60,531 nt of DNA from a virus. Each line of letters opens with the position of its first letter. The stretch's first letter is position 1. The notes under the pieces are model-generated. The model ran no database searches. It saw only the letters and a list, made by a program, of their open reading frames with translations, and was not told the DNA's origin. The stretch spans positions 1 through 60,531 of the IMG/VR virus record IMGVR_UViG_3300040979_000011, one strand, 5' to 3'. A program made the translations under genes and the position numbers. Below are positions 49,158 through 57,572 of this stretch, in pieces.

Positions 49158-49402
49158 GAGGGTGTTCTATCACGCTTTCGCACTGCCGCAACTTCTCGCA
49201 GATTTGGTATCAGCTTCTGTATCAAATCGGGGCGCTAAAAGCCCTTTCTCCTGGGGAACAGCTCGTCCCTCCGGGACGAGCGGACACCAAAAATTGCCCC
49301 AGGCAAGCTCTGTCTCCTAGGAGCGGTGAAAATTCTGTATATAAAAAGTGTGAATCCTGTTGATCTTTGACCGATCATACTGTATCATCTGCACAATCGT
49401 AT
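49158..49402. promoter_or_regulatory. Integrase/excisionase control region
   Basis: A 245-bp region between divergent xis-like and integrase genes. It contains GATTTG-GTATCA and GTATCA-AATC in an inverted arrangement near 49201-49228, a perfect hairpin GCTCGTCCC-TCC-GGGACGAGC (49261-49281), and another CTGTATCA near 49380. The GTATCA repeats may be integrase arm or excisionase sites; an attachment core cannot be identified from one copy. Confidence 0.45.
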
Positions 49403-50662
49403 ATGAAAAGACTGACTGCTAAAGTTCTCGACTTCACCCAAGAGGGTTCACGCCAACGCTATCAGGTAGTGATCCCTGGCTACCTCAACAGCGGCAAACG
49501 ATGGTTTCGCCGCTTTATCAGCAAAGACGACGCGATCGCCTTTGCCGAAGATCTGACCCGTGACCCGGCTGGTACCATTGCCGAGCTGCGCGGGCTCGCC
49601 GCTGGCAGCCGCCCTGCACCCTTTACCCGCATCGATCGCAACGACGCCGAGTATCTGCTCAGAGGTTTTCGCGAGAAGTTCGGCACTGCCGATATCACCG
49701 TGGGACTCAAGGCTTTTGACGAGTATTACCGGACGCATATCGCCACCGTTCAGATTTCAGTAGCCGATGCCGTCAAGGAGTACTTCGAGCATCGCAAGCT
49801 GGTGGCGCTCAACCCGGCCACGATCTCTGATGACCAATACCGACTGGCTAAGTTCGTCGCCAAGTTCGGGCATCTGCCACTGGCCAGCGTCACGACCAAT
49901 GACCTGCGCCAATACCTCAACGGCATTCCACTGACCGACGAGGGCAAAGCTTCTAATCGCATCGGAGCCCGCAAAAAAATTGGGCCGTTCTACACCTGGG
50001 CGGTCAATGAGCGCAAATATCTGAAGGAAAATCCGATCCTGGCGATCAGCAAGAAAAGCCTGGGCGAGATGGGAGTGAACAATGAGTTCTACGCAGTCGA
50101 GAAATTTGAGCACATGCTCAGCGCCGTCTGGACGATGCCGGAATTCCGCGAGACGCTTTTTCCTTGGTTCATCGTCTCGGCTTTCGGTGGGGTGCGCAGC
50201 GATGAAGTTGCCCGCCAGAGCAAGGATGCCGATGCGCTGCGCTGGAGCGATATCTATTGGAATGCGGAAACGCCGAACATCCACATCCGCAAGGAAGTCG
50301 GCAAGGGTGGTAAGGAGCGGCACATTGACGCGAGCTGGGCGACGGAGTGCCTGCAAGCGTGGCTGGCCTTCGCCCCTCGCTCCAACGGTGAGTTTGTGTG
50401 CGCGACTCAAAGTCAGATTGATTCGGCGAAAGCGCGTTTCACCAACCTAACCGGCATCAAGTTAAACCCTAACGGGTTTCGTAATTCCTTCGCCACCTAC
50501 GGTTGTGCGTTGACTGGCAGCGTCTCAATCGTCTCGAAGCAAATGGGCAATAGTCCTCAAGTCGCCGAGCGCCATTACATCAAGTCGTTGCCAAGCGGAC
50601 GCGGAAAAGCGTTCTTCGGCCTTCGTCCTTTGAAATTGGTTACCGAAGAAGCGGCGGCCTAA
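49403..50662 (+). CDS. int: Tyrosine-family site-specific recombinase (integrase)
   Basis: A 419-residue protein from MKRLTAKVLDFTQEGSRQR. An arm-type N-terminal part, a SAM-like core-binding domain (about 117-200) and a catalytic domain are present. R265 (FGGVRSDEVAR), the beta-strand K region (KEVGKGGKERH), R360 (NGFRNSFATY) and nucleophile Y392 (ERHYIKS) match the family. N357 and N383 stand where His and His/Trp are usual. A TTG at 49367 is an alternative start. It ends overlapping the leftward block, and its product would integrate the phage into the host genome. Confidence 0.85.
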   Translation: MKRLTAKVLDFTQEGSRQRYQVVIPGYLNSGKRWFRRFISKDDAIAFAEDLTRDPAGTIAELRGLAAGSRPAPFTRIDRNDAEYLLRGFREKFGTADITVGLKAFDEYYRTHIATVQISVADAVKEYFEHRKLVALNPATISDDQYRLAKFVAKFGHLPLASVTTNDLRQYLNGIPLTDEGKASNRIGARKKIGPFYTWAVNERKYLKENPILAISKKSLGEMGVNNEFYAVEKFEHMLSAVWTMPEFRETLFPWFIVSAFGGVRSDEVARQSKDADALRWSDIYWNAETPNIHIRKEVGKGGKERHIDASWATECLQAWLAFAPRSNGEFVCATQSQIDSAKARFTNLTGIKLNPNGFRNSFATYGCALTGSVSIVSKQMGNSPQVAERHYIKSLPSGRGKAFFGLRPLKLVTEEAAA

Positions 50663-51036
50663 CTCCAGCCGTGATTCTCGGTCCCAGGTCGAGGAGTGGC
50701 GACATCCCACTCCTCGTCTCCCATCCAAATAATACCGTAAGTAGTCGCAACACTGTAGGGCCCGGCCGAGCTGGGTCCTTTGACTGTGAACTGGCCAGCT
50801 TGAGTCGGTTTGTAGGGAGTTGTTCGGTGCACGATAGCGATCTGGGCAACGCGCGGCAGAGCTTTGTAGGTCTTAGAGTACCGGTCGACGCAATAAAGCG
50901 GCTGGAGGCGATTCTGAGCGGGCCAGACGGTTCCCGGCGCTTTCACGCAAGGCGCTTTAGGCCAGCCAGAGAATTTGCCGCAGCCTGAGTACGGACTCTT
51001 AAAGAGGATGCTCTGGATTATCGGTACTTCGTTCAT
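50659..51036 (-). CDS. Hypothetical protein in the glycosyltransferase operon
   Basis: A 125-residue protein, MNEVPIIQSILFKSPYSGC, beta-rich and with repeated Tyr/Pro/Gly (YKPTQAGQFTVKGPSSAGPY). It is the last gene of the leftward block and overlaps the end of the integrase by four bases. It is coupled by ATGA to the upstream frameshifted gene. Function unknown. Confidence 0.55.
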   Translation of the reverse strand: MNEVPIIQSILFKSPYSGCGKFSGWPKAPCVKAPGTVWPAQNRLQPLYCVDRYSKTYKALPRVAQIAIVHRTTPYKPTQAGQFTVKGPSSAGPYSVATTYGIIWMGDEEWDVATPRPGTENHGWS

Positions 51037-51759
51037 ACTCTGAGAAGTCGGCGCGCAGCTTCGCGGCCGTCGCGAGTTTTAATCCCGTGAAAGAGCGCTG
51101 GCCTGACGCCATTTTTCTGGATCGTAAGCAACTCTTCATAAGTCATCCCATGCCGGTTCCAATGCTGGAAAATCAGATTAGAATCAACCGACATAGCCAA
51201 GAACCGGTCGCGGAAGAAATAATCCCAGCCCTGACATCCACTGCCGACGATCCAAGTCGGATGTTCATCAAAGAACGTTGTTCTGAAAACGGCGTTGCCG
51301 TTCATGTGAAGGCCGTCTGGCCCCAGGTCGTGCCAATGACCAAAGGCTTCTTTGCCAAGGGCGCAGACTCGGTCCCACTCGGCGCTGAGTTGGTCAATCC
51401 AATTGCGCGCCATCGGGATGCAGTCAGGTTCGAACAACAAAAACCCGGAGTTCTGACAAAGGCCTTCGCGGCGCAGCAAGGTCATTTCGATAAAGGCGCT
51501 GGCCGCTAACATATTGCAGCCACCCTGCTTACGGCCAGCCTTCGTCATAATTGCGTGCCTGCCTAGCAGCAACTCGCTCAAAATGACGACCGGCTAGCTT
51601 TTCAAACTCCTTCCCAAGCCACAATGGGCAGTCTTTTCGATAAATGAGGAAAAACTCGGTTCCTTCGCGTCTCTTGGGCTCGCACCAGCAGATGAGCTGG
51701 GTGAGCTCGGCGGTCGCATCCATGTCAAAGGGACTGCACTGTAAACACAAACTGATCAT
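51033..51759 (-). pseudogene. Glycosyltransferase-like gene interrupted by a frameshift
   Basis: Two overlapping frames encode one protein. The first (51529-51759, 76 aa) begins MISLCLQCSPFDMDATAEL and ends NYDEGWP. The second (from about 51581 to 51033) continues GGCNMLAASAFIEM and reaches FLLFEPDCIPMARNWIDQL, a GT-A-type DxD-like segment (EPDC), then WDYFFRDRFLAMSVDSNLIF. The join needs a +1 shift near 51530-51550, around CGTAAGCAGGG. The pieces fit naturally with no missing residues, so this is a recent mutation, a sequencing error or a programmed shift. Probably a surface-glycan glycosyltransferase. Confidence 0.6.
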
Positions 51760-51767
51760 CGCCGGAT

Positions 51768-51941
51768 CTAAAAGTCTTCTGTTTGCTGGTTCAGTCTATC
51801 GATAACCTTACGTCCGTTATCCCAGAGACGTTTGTGCTCAAGTGAGCAGAATTTGTAAATGCGGTCTCCGACTTTCAGGGGTTCGCGCATCGGTTCTCCG
51901 CAGAGCATGCACGTGCGGATATATTCAGCTTGTTTAGTCAT
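51768..51941 (-). CDS. Small zinc-finger protein
   Basis: A 57-residue protein, MTKQAEYIRTCMLCGEPMR. C11-MLC and a later FCSLEHKRLWD form a four-ligand C-C-C-H zinc site. It lies between the GT-FkbM fusion and the frameshifted glycosyltransferase, on the same strand, with no bases lost to spacing upstream. Function unknown. Confidence 0.55.
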   Translation of the reverse strand: MTKQAEYIRTCMLCGEPMREPLKVGDRIYKFCSLEHKRLWDNGRKVIDRLNQQTEDF

Positions 51942-53420
51942 TTAAGTTACAAGCACATCATGTCCATGATGACCAGCTGCGACCGATTCTGGGGGGAACG
52001 GCGAAAAGTTCTTGTAGCCGAGCTGGCGTAGGTAACCATAGAAATCCTCTTCACTAATTCCGGCGGCAGCGAAAGCGCTTGGCTGAGTTTCGATAAAGAG
52101 CGCCGGGCGCTCCTTAAGCAGGAGCTTCTCGGCACCTTTGAGCACGCCCAGTTCGCCGCCTTCAACATCGATCTTGATGAAGCTGACCGACCTATCCAAA
52201 GGCACACTGTCCAAGGTAACTACATCAACTGAGAACCCATTCCTGTCACCGAACAGGTTCCCGAGCAAGCTCGCTCCCGCGATGTTACTGGGGTTACAGT
52301 AAAGTTTGGTTTTTCCATTGGTTGCTCCGACCGCCTTCTGGACACGCACAACGCGAGCTAGGTCGCTATCTTCGTTGGCAGCTTTTTTTACGTTGGCTTC
52401 CAGGCAATCGAAGACGACTGGAAAAGGTTCAAAGGAAATCACGATACCGGTCGGGCCCAACGCGCGCGCCATCGGCACAGTGAAATTTCCGATATGGGCT
52501 CCGACATCGATAGCAAGCGAGCCGGGTGTCAGATAAGGCCGAATAAATTCTTGCGGTGAACCACTGGGATCGACGTCCAGCTTGCCGCCGCGAATCACGA
52601 ACCCACTGTGACCTTCAGGATCGCCACTGAGAACAGTCCAGCCTTCTTGAGTCATCATTTTGGTGGGTGGCCCGGTCAACATTCGATCGAACTCAGCTTG
52701 TCGCTCCAAGCTCCAGTCACTCCAGCTATGGTACTGCTTGACTGGCCAGTTCGGCGCTTCAGTAACGGAGCGCAGAACGTAGCGGTCAGGCTCATGAAGA
52801 GCGGCATAAAATCCGATCACGTTATGCTCAGAAATCTTGAACGGATGGTGAAAAAAGTTAGCCGGATTATATGGGGTATCGCTATAGAGGCTGTCGAGCA
52901 GGTTGTAGCCGGTCCTGGCTGTGATCAGCCGGCGCACCGCAGCGATCGTGGAAGCCCGGTAGAGAAAAGGGAAACGCTGCATATAATCGGCGCGCGGTTT
53001 AACCCGCAGCCAATACTCCATGCGCGGGCCCCACATCTGTTGAGCCATAGTGGGGGCGCTATCATCATAAGACCGAAAGTAGATGATGGGTTTGCCATCC
53101 TGCATCTGATCACTAGCCCGCATGGGCTCAAAGAGCATCGTGTCAGAATCAAAGACCGCGAAGAGCTCGGCGTCACTAAAGTGATCGGCCAAGAGCGTCA
53201 AGAAACACTGGAACTGATTTCCATCAGGCCAGGGATGAGCGTAGAAATATTTAACTCGCGAGCTAAAGCCCCAGCTCTGGATTACCTCCTGACACTGGGG
53301 CTCAGCTAGTACGATGATTTGCGAATTGGGCTCTAACCAATTGCGTTCCAAAAAACGCAAGCAATACGAAACCCAACAGAGGTCATTCCACCAAGTTTTG
53401 ATGAGGACATCGCATCTCAT
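51942..53420 (-). CDS. Glycosyltransferase fused to FkbM-type methyltransferase
   Basis: A 492-residue protein. Residues about 1-250 look like a GT-A-type domain: VLIKTWWNDLCWVSYCLRFL at the start and VFDSDTMLFEP (DSD at 91-93) as the metal/nucleotide-sugar motif. Residues about 296-492 are FkbM methyltransferase: SLAIDVGAHIGNFTVPMARA (SAM motif I), SFEPFPVVFDCLEANV and FIKIDVEGGELGVLKGAEKL. FkbM enzymes O-methylate sugars, so the two activities may build and cap one glycan. Substrate unknown; phage or host surface glycan is plausible. Confidence 0.75.
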   Translation of the reverse strand: MRCDVLIKTWWNDLCWVSYCLRFLERNWLEPNSQIIVLAEPQCQEVIQSWGFSSRVKYFYAHPWPDGNQFQCFLTLLADHFSDAELFAVFDSDTMLFEPMRASDQMQDGKPIIYFRSYDDSAPTMAQQMWGPRMEYWLRVKPRADYMQRFPFLYRASTIAAVRRLITARTGYNLLDSLYSDTPYNPANFFHHPFKISEHNVIGFYAALHEPDRYVLRSVTEAPNWPVKQYHSWSDWSLERQAEFDRMLTGPPTKMMTQEGWTVLSGDPEGHSGFVIRGGKLDVDPSGSPQEFIRPYLTPGSLAIDVGAHIGNFTVPMARALGPTGIVISFEPFPVVFDCLEANVKKAANEDSDLARVVRVQKAVGATNGKTKLYCNPSNIAGASLLGNLFGDRNGFSVDVVTLDSVPLDRSVSFIKIDVEGGELGVLKGAEKLLLKERPALFIETQPSAFAAAGISEEDFYGYLRQLGYKNFSPFPPESVAAGHHGHDVLVT

Positions 53421-53434
53421 CGTATTGAGGGGAT

Positions 53435-54145
53435 TTATCTCTGCGGAATCGGGACCTGGAACGTTTTGCCAGGACCAAGTGAGACGTGGATCGTGACGGT
53501 ACCCGGCGGCAACACAATCGGATGCTCTGGGGTGAGTCCGTCACCTCCACCTTCTTCCGGCGGCAATACGATCGGATGAGAAGGACTAATCGGTATGTAA
53601 ATGGGATGCTCAGGCGTCCCTTCCGGCGGAATGACGATCGGATGTTCCGGCGCGATTGGGACGTAAATCGGATGCTCGGGTTTACCGATTGGCAGATAAA
53701 TCGGATGTTCGGGGCCGATGGGCGGCAGCACGATCGGATGAGTCGGAAAAACTGGATTATAAATCGGATGTTCAGGGCTTCCCGGCGGTAACGCGATTGG
53801 ATGAGTCGGTACTCCTGGGGCAGCTCCTTCCGGCGGCAGTACGATCGGATGAGCGGGCTCGACTGGAATATAAATCGGATGAGTCGGATCACCCGGCGAA
53901 GGCAAGTAGATCGGATGTTCGGCGGTCGGCGGCACGATCACAATCGGATGCGAGGGGTAAATCGGAATGTAAATCGGATGGCTCGGTTCGCCACCACTGG
54001 GCGGCACGATCGGGATATAGATCGGATGAGCGGGGTGTCCGGGCGACGGCCAGATCTCTGGAGGCGGCCCACCGGGTGCGATGGGATGAGTTGGGAGTGC
54101 CGGAGGTCCTTCTACCCAGGTAATAATGCAGGGTTTGGATGGCAT
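53435..54145 (-). CDS. HPI-repeat extended protein
   Basis: A 236-residue protein made almost entirely of repeats with HPI at intervals of about 10-15 residues (HPIYIPI, HPIVLPP, EHPIY and so on), about 16 copies in all. The Pro/Ile spacing suggests an extended or beta-ladder fibre. In the DNA, ATCGGATG recurs on the plus strand. It lies between two glycosyltransferase genes and ends with a short non-repeat tail IHVSLGPGKTFQVPIPQR. Possibly a virion filament or surface scaffold. Confidence 0.65.
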   Translation of the reverse strand: MPSKPCIITWVEGPPALPTHPIAPGGPPPEIWPSPGHPAHPIYIPIVPPSGGEPSHPIYIPIYPSHPIVIVPPTAEHPIYLPSPGDPTHPIYIPVEPAHPIVLPPEGAAPGVPTHPIALPPGSPEHPIYNPVFPTHPIVLPPIGPEHPIYLPIGKPEHPIYVPIAPEHPIVIPPEGTPEHPIYIPISPSHPIVLPPEEGGGDGLTPEHPIVLPPGTVTIHVSLGPGKTFQVPIPQR

Positions 54146-54170
54146 GATTTTTCTTTCGCTTTTTTATTTT

Positions 54171-55571
54171 TTAGAAAGCCGCCACAGGGGCGGTGTGTTC
54201 GGGCATGAACGCAACGTTGCCCACATGCCCGCATACTAATTGCGTATCCAGCCAAATAGGAATTGAGCAAGCTTTAATTCGCGTACAGAAGGCTTCATCT
54301 TCACCTTCGTCACCGATCGGTTGAAAGAAACGCCAGGGGCCGTACTCGACTTGCGGCGCAAGCTCGGGGAAACGCCGTTGCACTTCCACAAAGACTTCCC
54401 GGTGCACCAGCGCACAACCGAATCCGATCCAATCTACTTCGACCAGTCCGCGCGCGGTGCCTTTCCTCAAATCGTTACAAAGAAGTTTATCTTCATGACT
54501 ACGTGGCCGAATTTCGGGTTGAATAACCAGTTGACCGTGCCAACGGCGCGAAGCATAAACTCCACCAATGACGGCTTTGTTGTGCCCAGTTAGTCGCGCT
54601 AACACATCGTACCGACAGGCTTCATCTGGTATGGTAGTGCTGCCGGTAATCCACCGGTACCACTCGGCATTAGCAAGTGGGGGCACCATGTCGCTGTCTA
54701 ACCACAAACTCCACAGCGCTCCGCTATTAAGGAACCGCTGCGCTAGCATGTTGCGCGATCGATGGATCACGGTGTCAGATTGAATATCGAACCCCAGCTC
54801 GTATTTCTTAGCCAAGTAGACCAGCGCCCACATAAAGGGCAGTGTCGGCTGGCCCAGAATAGGAGAGCAGACCACTACATTGGTCTTGCCCCGGTTGGGC
54901 AAACTCTGGATTCCATTGCGATCGTGGACAGCGAAATGGGGCTCAAGTTCATCGGCTATCATCTCGGCCACACCGGGCCGTTTATGGAGGAATTTGTTGA
55001 TCGCCTGCAACGGGATAGCAGCTGGGTTCTTGAGCCAATTCTTCATGGTCGCGGCCGAGCGATCATAAAACTTCTGAGCACCCTCGCTATCTTCCCCGCC
55101 CAACTCGAAGATGTGATCCAAGAGCAGTTGGGCCAGATCGACTTTCTTCTTCTTTTCCGGCTTCGGCGGCTCAACCGGCGGCTCCGCCGTGCCAGTCGGC
55201 ACTTCGGGCTGGGTTGCCACCATCGGGTTGGAAGTAGTGCGACTGATCGGGCTCGCCGACTGCTCCACAAAGGTCCCGATACTGGTTCGGTTCGTCGGCT
55301 GGGGCGGCACCACAGCCATCGAAGGCGTTGGCATACCGCCCTCCTCTTTGGGCGGTACAACCGCCATGGACGGCGCTGGCTGACCACGTCCAACCAATTG
55401 CTGAATGATTACTCCAGGCGGGACCTCCTGGCCCTTCGGGATCTGGCCTTGCTGCTGGGCTGGCGGCGGCTTACCGCTTCCCGGATAATAGAATTCAGCC
55501 TCTTTGGTCGGCTCCGCTGTGGCGGCCTTTCCGTAGCGCGCCTCTAAACTATTTGCGTCAACTGTGATCAT
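54171..55571 (-). CDS. GT-A-type glycosyltransferase with disordered N-terminus and HTH-like segment
   Basis: A 466-residue protein. Residues 1-145 are Pro/Gly/Lys-rich. Residues about 147-195 (LAQLLLDHIFELGGEDSEGA, then MKNWLKNPAAIPLQAINKFL) are helical with a turn-helix look. Residues about 230-460 contain HRSRNMLAQRFLNSGALWSL, then WLDSDMVPP (DSD at 292-294) and EDEAFCTRIKACSIPIWLDT, a GT-A signature. Probably transfers sugar to a phage or host molecule. It overlaps the HNH gene upstream by 14 bp. Confidence 0.65.
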   Translation of the reverse strand: MITVDANSLEARYGKAATAEPTKEAEFYYPGSGKPPPAQQQGQIPKGQEVPPGVIIQQLVGRGQPAPSMAVVPPKEEGGMPTPSMAVVPPQPTNRTSIGTFVEQSASPISRTTSNPMVATQPEVPTGTAEPPVEPPKPEKKKKVDLAQLLLDHIFELGGEDSEGAQKFYDRSAATMKNWLKNPAAIPLQAINKFLHKRPGVAEMIADELEPHFAVHDRNGIQSLPNRGKTNVVVCSPILGQPTLPFMWALVYLAKKYELGFDIQSDTVIHRSRNMLAQRFLNSGALWSLWLDSDMVPPLANAEWYRWITGSTTIPDEACRYDVLARLTGHNKAVIGGVYASRRWHGQLVIQPEIRPRSHEDKLLCNDLRKGTARGLVEVDWIGFGCALVHREVFVEVQRRFPELAPQVEYGPWRFFQPIGDEGEDEAFCTRIKACSIPIWLDTQLVCGHVGNVAFMPEHTAPVAAF

Positions 55572-56013
55572 ATGATCTTCTTGCCCTTTCTCGGGCGCAT
55601 GTTTTGCACTCCCGGTGTCCCGAGGAGTAACGATTTTCTTCGGTCAATGCATGACCGCGTTTGCAAAATTGCTTTTTTTGGAGACGCGGCCTTGGATTAT
55701 CTTGCCACCCAACCAATGCATTTCGGCTTCTGGTAACTTGCTCCAGATGGTCTGGATTGCAGCATGCACGTGTCCGACAGCGGTGATGCATGTTAGGCAG
55801 GTCAATCCGTCCCTTTAAGAGCCGGTAAACCGCACGATGAACCAGCCGCTCGCCAAGAATAGCGTAACGGTTCCAAAATCTGCCATAGCCATTCCAGTTC
55901 CAATCCCTGAGCCAGAGCCAACAGCCAGTGTTGGGCTCGATATAGATCCACTCGTGAAGCTCGAGAGGTAAATCACCTATTGCTGCCGCCTTCATTCCAG
56001 TCAAATTGCTCAA
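55558..56013 (-). CDS. HNH homing endonuclease
   Basis: A 151-residue protein. WIYIEPNTGCWLWLRDWNWN, LVHRAVYRLLKGRI, MHHRCRTRACCNPDHLEQVT (HNH-type His and Asn) and CKRGHALTEENRY, CKTCAR are the HNH_3 family layout, also present in the 21183 protein. It starts inside the end of the scaffold-like gene, on the same strand, and overlaps the next gene. Probably mobile. Confidence 0.85.
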   Translation of the reverse strand: MSNLTGMKAAAIGDLPLELHEWIYIEPNTGCWLWLRDWNWNGYGRFWNRYAILGERLVHRAVYRLLKGRIDLPNMHHRCRTRACCNPDHLEQVTRSRNALVGWQDNPRPRLQKKQFCKRGHALTEENRYSSGHRECKTCARERARRSYDHS

Positions 56014-57298
56014 ATGCTTTGCGGACGTCCAAATCCTTAATGCTTAAGCTCTCGCCAGTTTTCTTACCAGCGCTTGGCGGCGGAGTGCCGGTAGTGTGAG
56101 AAATCTTACGCCGTGCGCCAGCGATCTTATCCAGCTCGGATTTGTAGCGGTCCCGTTCAGCCTTGACGCCTTTCAGTTCGTCGGTCAGCTCCTTGTACTG
56201 CATCTCCAGGTACATCGCTCTGGTTGCTTCCACGCTCGCTCTGACCCAGCCGCGCGGACCTTTGCTCGAAATGTCCTTCATCGTTTCCACGAAGTGATTG
56301 TTCAACTTTTGGAAGCGTTCGTTGTGAGCCTCGATCGCGGCGCGTTCCTCGGTTGTTTTCGCGCTCTCGGGATCGCGAGGCAGCACTTCGGAAATCCGTT
56401 TTTCCTGTTCGCCGATTTCCGACATGATCTCTTCTTGCACCCGGGTAGCAGTTGTCTGGGTTTTCTCCTGGATCCAATTATCAAAAGCGCTTTTGTCGGA
56501 TGTGCGTCGGCTGATCTCTTGGTCTCGTTCGCGCTGGCTTTTGAGTAGCTCAGTGACACTGGAGAGCAAGCTGGCGCGATCCAATTCATTAGGGACTTTG
56601 GCAACAACCGAGTTCAGCCACCATTCGCGCGAGAGCTGATCAGGCTGATAGTTTTGAACGATATGGTTAGCCCAGGCGGTTGCGGCTTCCTTGTCCGGCA
56701 GTGCCTGGATTGCTTCGTTCAAGACCGATTCAAATTGGGTCCTAACCGGCGCATGCCATTTCTGGATGAACTCTGGATCACTGACAAAATCGAATCGGCG
56801 ACGAACACTGGCGGCATGTTCGTAATCGGCTTTTTGTTCGGGAGTCCACGCATTTTTACGGGTCTCGGCCAGTTCCGACTCGAGCTTCGCGGCGCGATCC
56901 TGAGCGGCCTTAGTTTCCGCGCGATCTTTAAGCCAAAGACTTTTGACTCGCTTAAAATCATCGACGTGCTCTGGCCGCGCATTGGGCGGCAAAGTCATCC
57001 GCTCGATCTCGGCATCACTTGGCGAAGTGGACTCTGTACTTGGTGGAGTGGGCTCTTTAGTTGGCGGAGTGACCGGCTTAAGTTCGGGCTTAGACTCCTT
57101 AGTTTCCTGGGCTGCCCCTTCACCAGCGCCTTCGCCGGGCGCAGCTGGGGCCGGTTCGGTGCTCTTAGTTGTCCCGTCTTGATCCGCCCAAAAGTCGGCA
57201 AATTCTTTGTTCAGATCTCCGAGCTGTTCTTTATCGGCACCAGTCTCAATAGTTACGGTCTCGGGAACTTCGGTAGAGATCGGAGGATTATCGGCCAT
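55973..57298 (-). CDS. Scaffold-like coiled-coil protein
   Basis: A 441-residue acidic protein. Residues 1-120 are Pro/Glu/Ser/Thr-rich. Residues about 120-430 are long helices with charged heptads (KAAQDRAAKLESELAETRKN, GVKAERDRYKSELDKIAG). This composition and position, two genes after the portal, fit a capsid scaffolding protein. It overlaps the HNH gene by 41 bp. No protease domain was seen. Confidence 0.55.
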   Translation of the reverse strand: MADNPPISTEVPETVTIETGADKEQLGDLNKEFADFWADQDGTTKSTEPAPAAPGEGAGEGAAQETKESKPELKPVTPPTKEPTPPSTESTSPSDAEIERMTLPPNARPEHVDDFKRVKSLWLKDRAETKAAQDRAAKLESELAETRKNAWTPEQKADYEHAASVRRRFDFVSDPEFIQKWHAPVRTQFESVLNEAIQALPDKEAATAWANHIVQNYQPDQLSREWWLNSVVAKVPNELDRASLLSSVTELLKSQRERDQEISRRTSDKSAFDNWIQEKTQTTATRVQEEIMSEIGEQEKRISEVLPRDPESAKTTEERAAIEAHNERFQKLNNHFVETMKDISSKGPRGWVRASVEATRAMYLEMQYKELTDELKGVKAERDRYKSELDKIAGARRKISHTTGTPPPSAGKKTGESLSIKDLDVRKAFEQFDWNEGGSNR

Positions 57299-57308
57299 AG
57301 GACTTTTT

Positions 57309-57572
57309 TCAATCGCGCGTAGGGTCTATAGATTTCACGCCGGCAATCTCGCCCGTTGCCGCAAAGCGAGTGGCAGCGATCTCAGCGAAAAACGATTCAT
57401 ATCCAGCACTGTATGCACCGGTCATCGCCGCGCGCTCGGTCCCTGCTGAGAGGTCGACCCTCGGTTTACGGGTCAGTAGCACACCCATCCATTTGCGTCC
57501 GACTGGCGTGTTGAGAAAGTCATTGACCGCCGCAGCTTCAGACGGGCTCCACTCGATTCCTGGCAAAGGCAT
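57309..57572 (-). CDS. Small protein between portal and scaffold
   Basis: An 87-residue protein, MPLPGIEWSPSEAAAVNDF. Helical, with NDFLNTPVGRKWMGVLLTRK and a polar C-terminus. Its start abuts the portal stop (57573) and it is followed by the scaffold gene, so it is co-expressed with head genes. May be a small head-assembly factor; unrecognised. Confidence 0.55.
   Translation of the reverse strand: MPLPGIEWSPSEAAAVNDFLNTPVGRKWMGVLLTRKPRVDLSAGTERAAMTGAYSAGYESFFAEIAATRFAATGEIAGVKSIDPTRD

Noticed and set aside
49261-49281. Terminator at the perfect GCTCGTCCC hairpin
   Set aside because: No T-run follows, it lies between two divergent genes, and a related hairpin occurs at 6208; a binding region is more likely.
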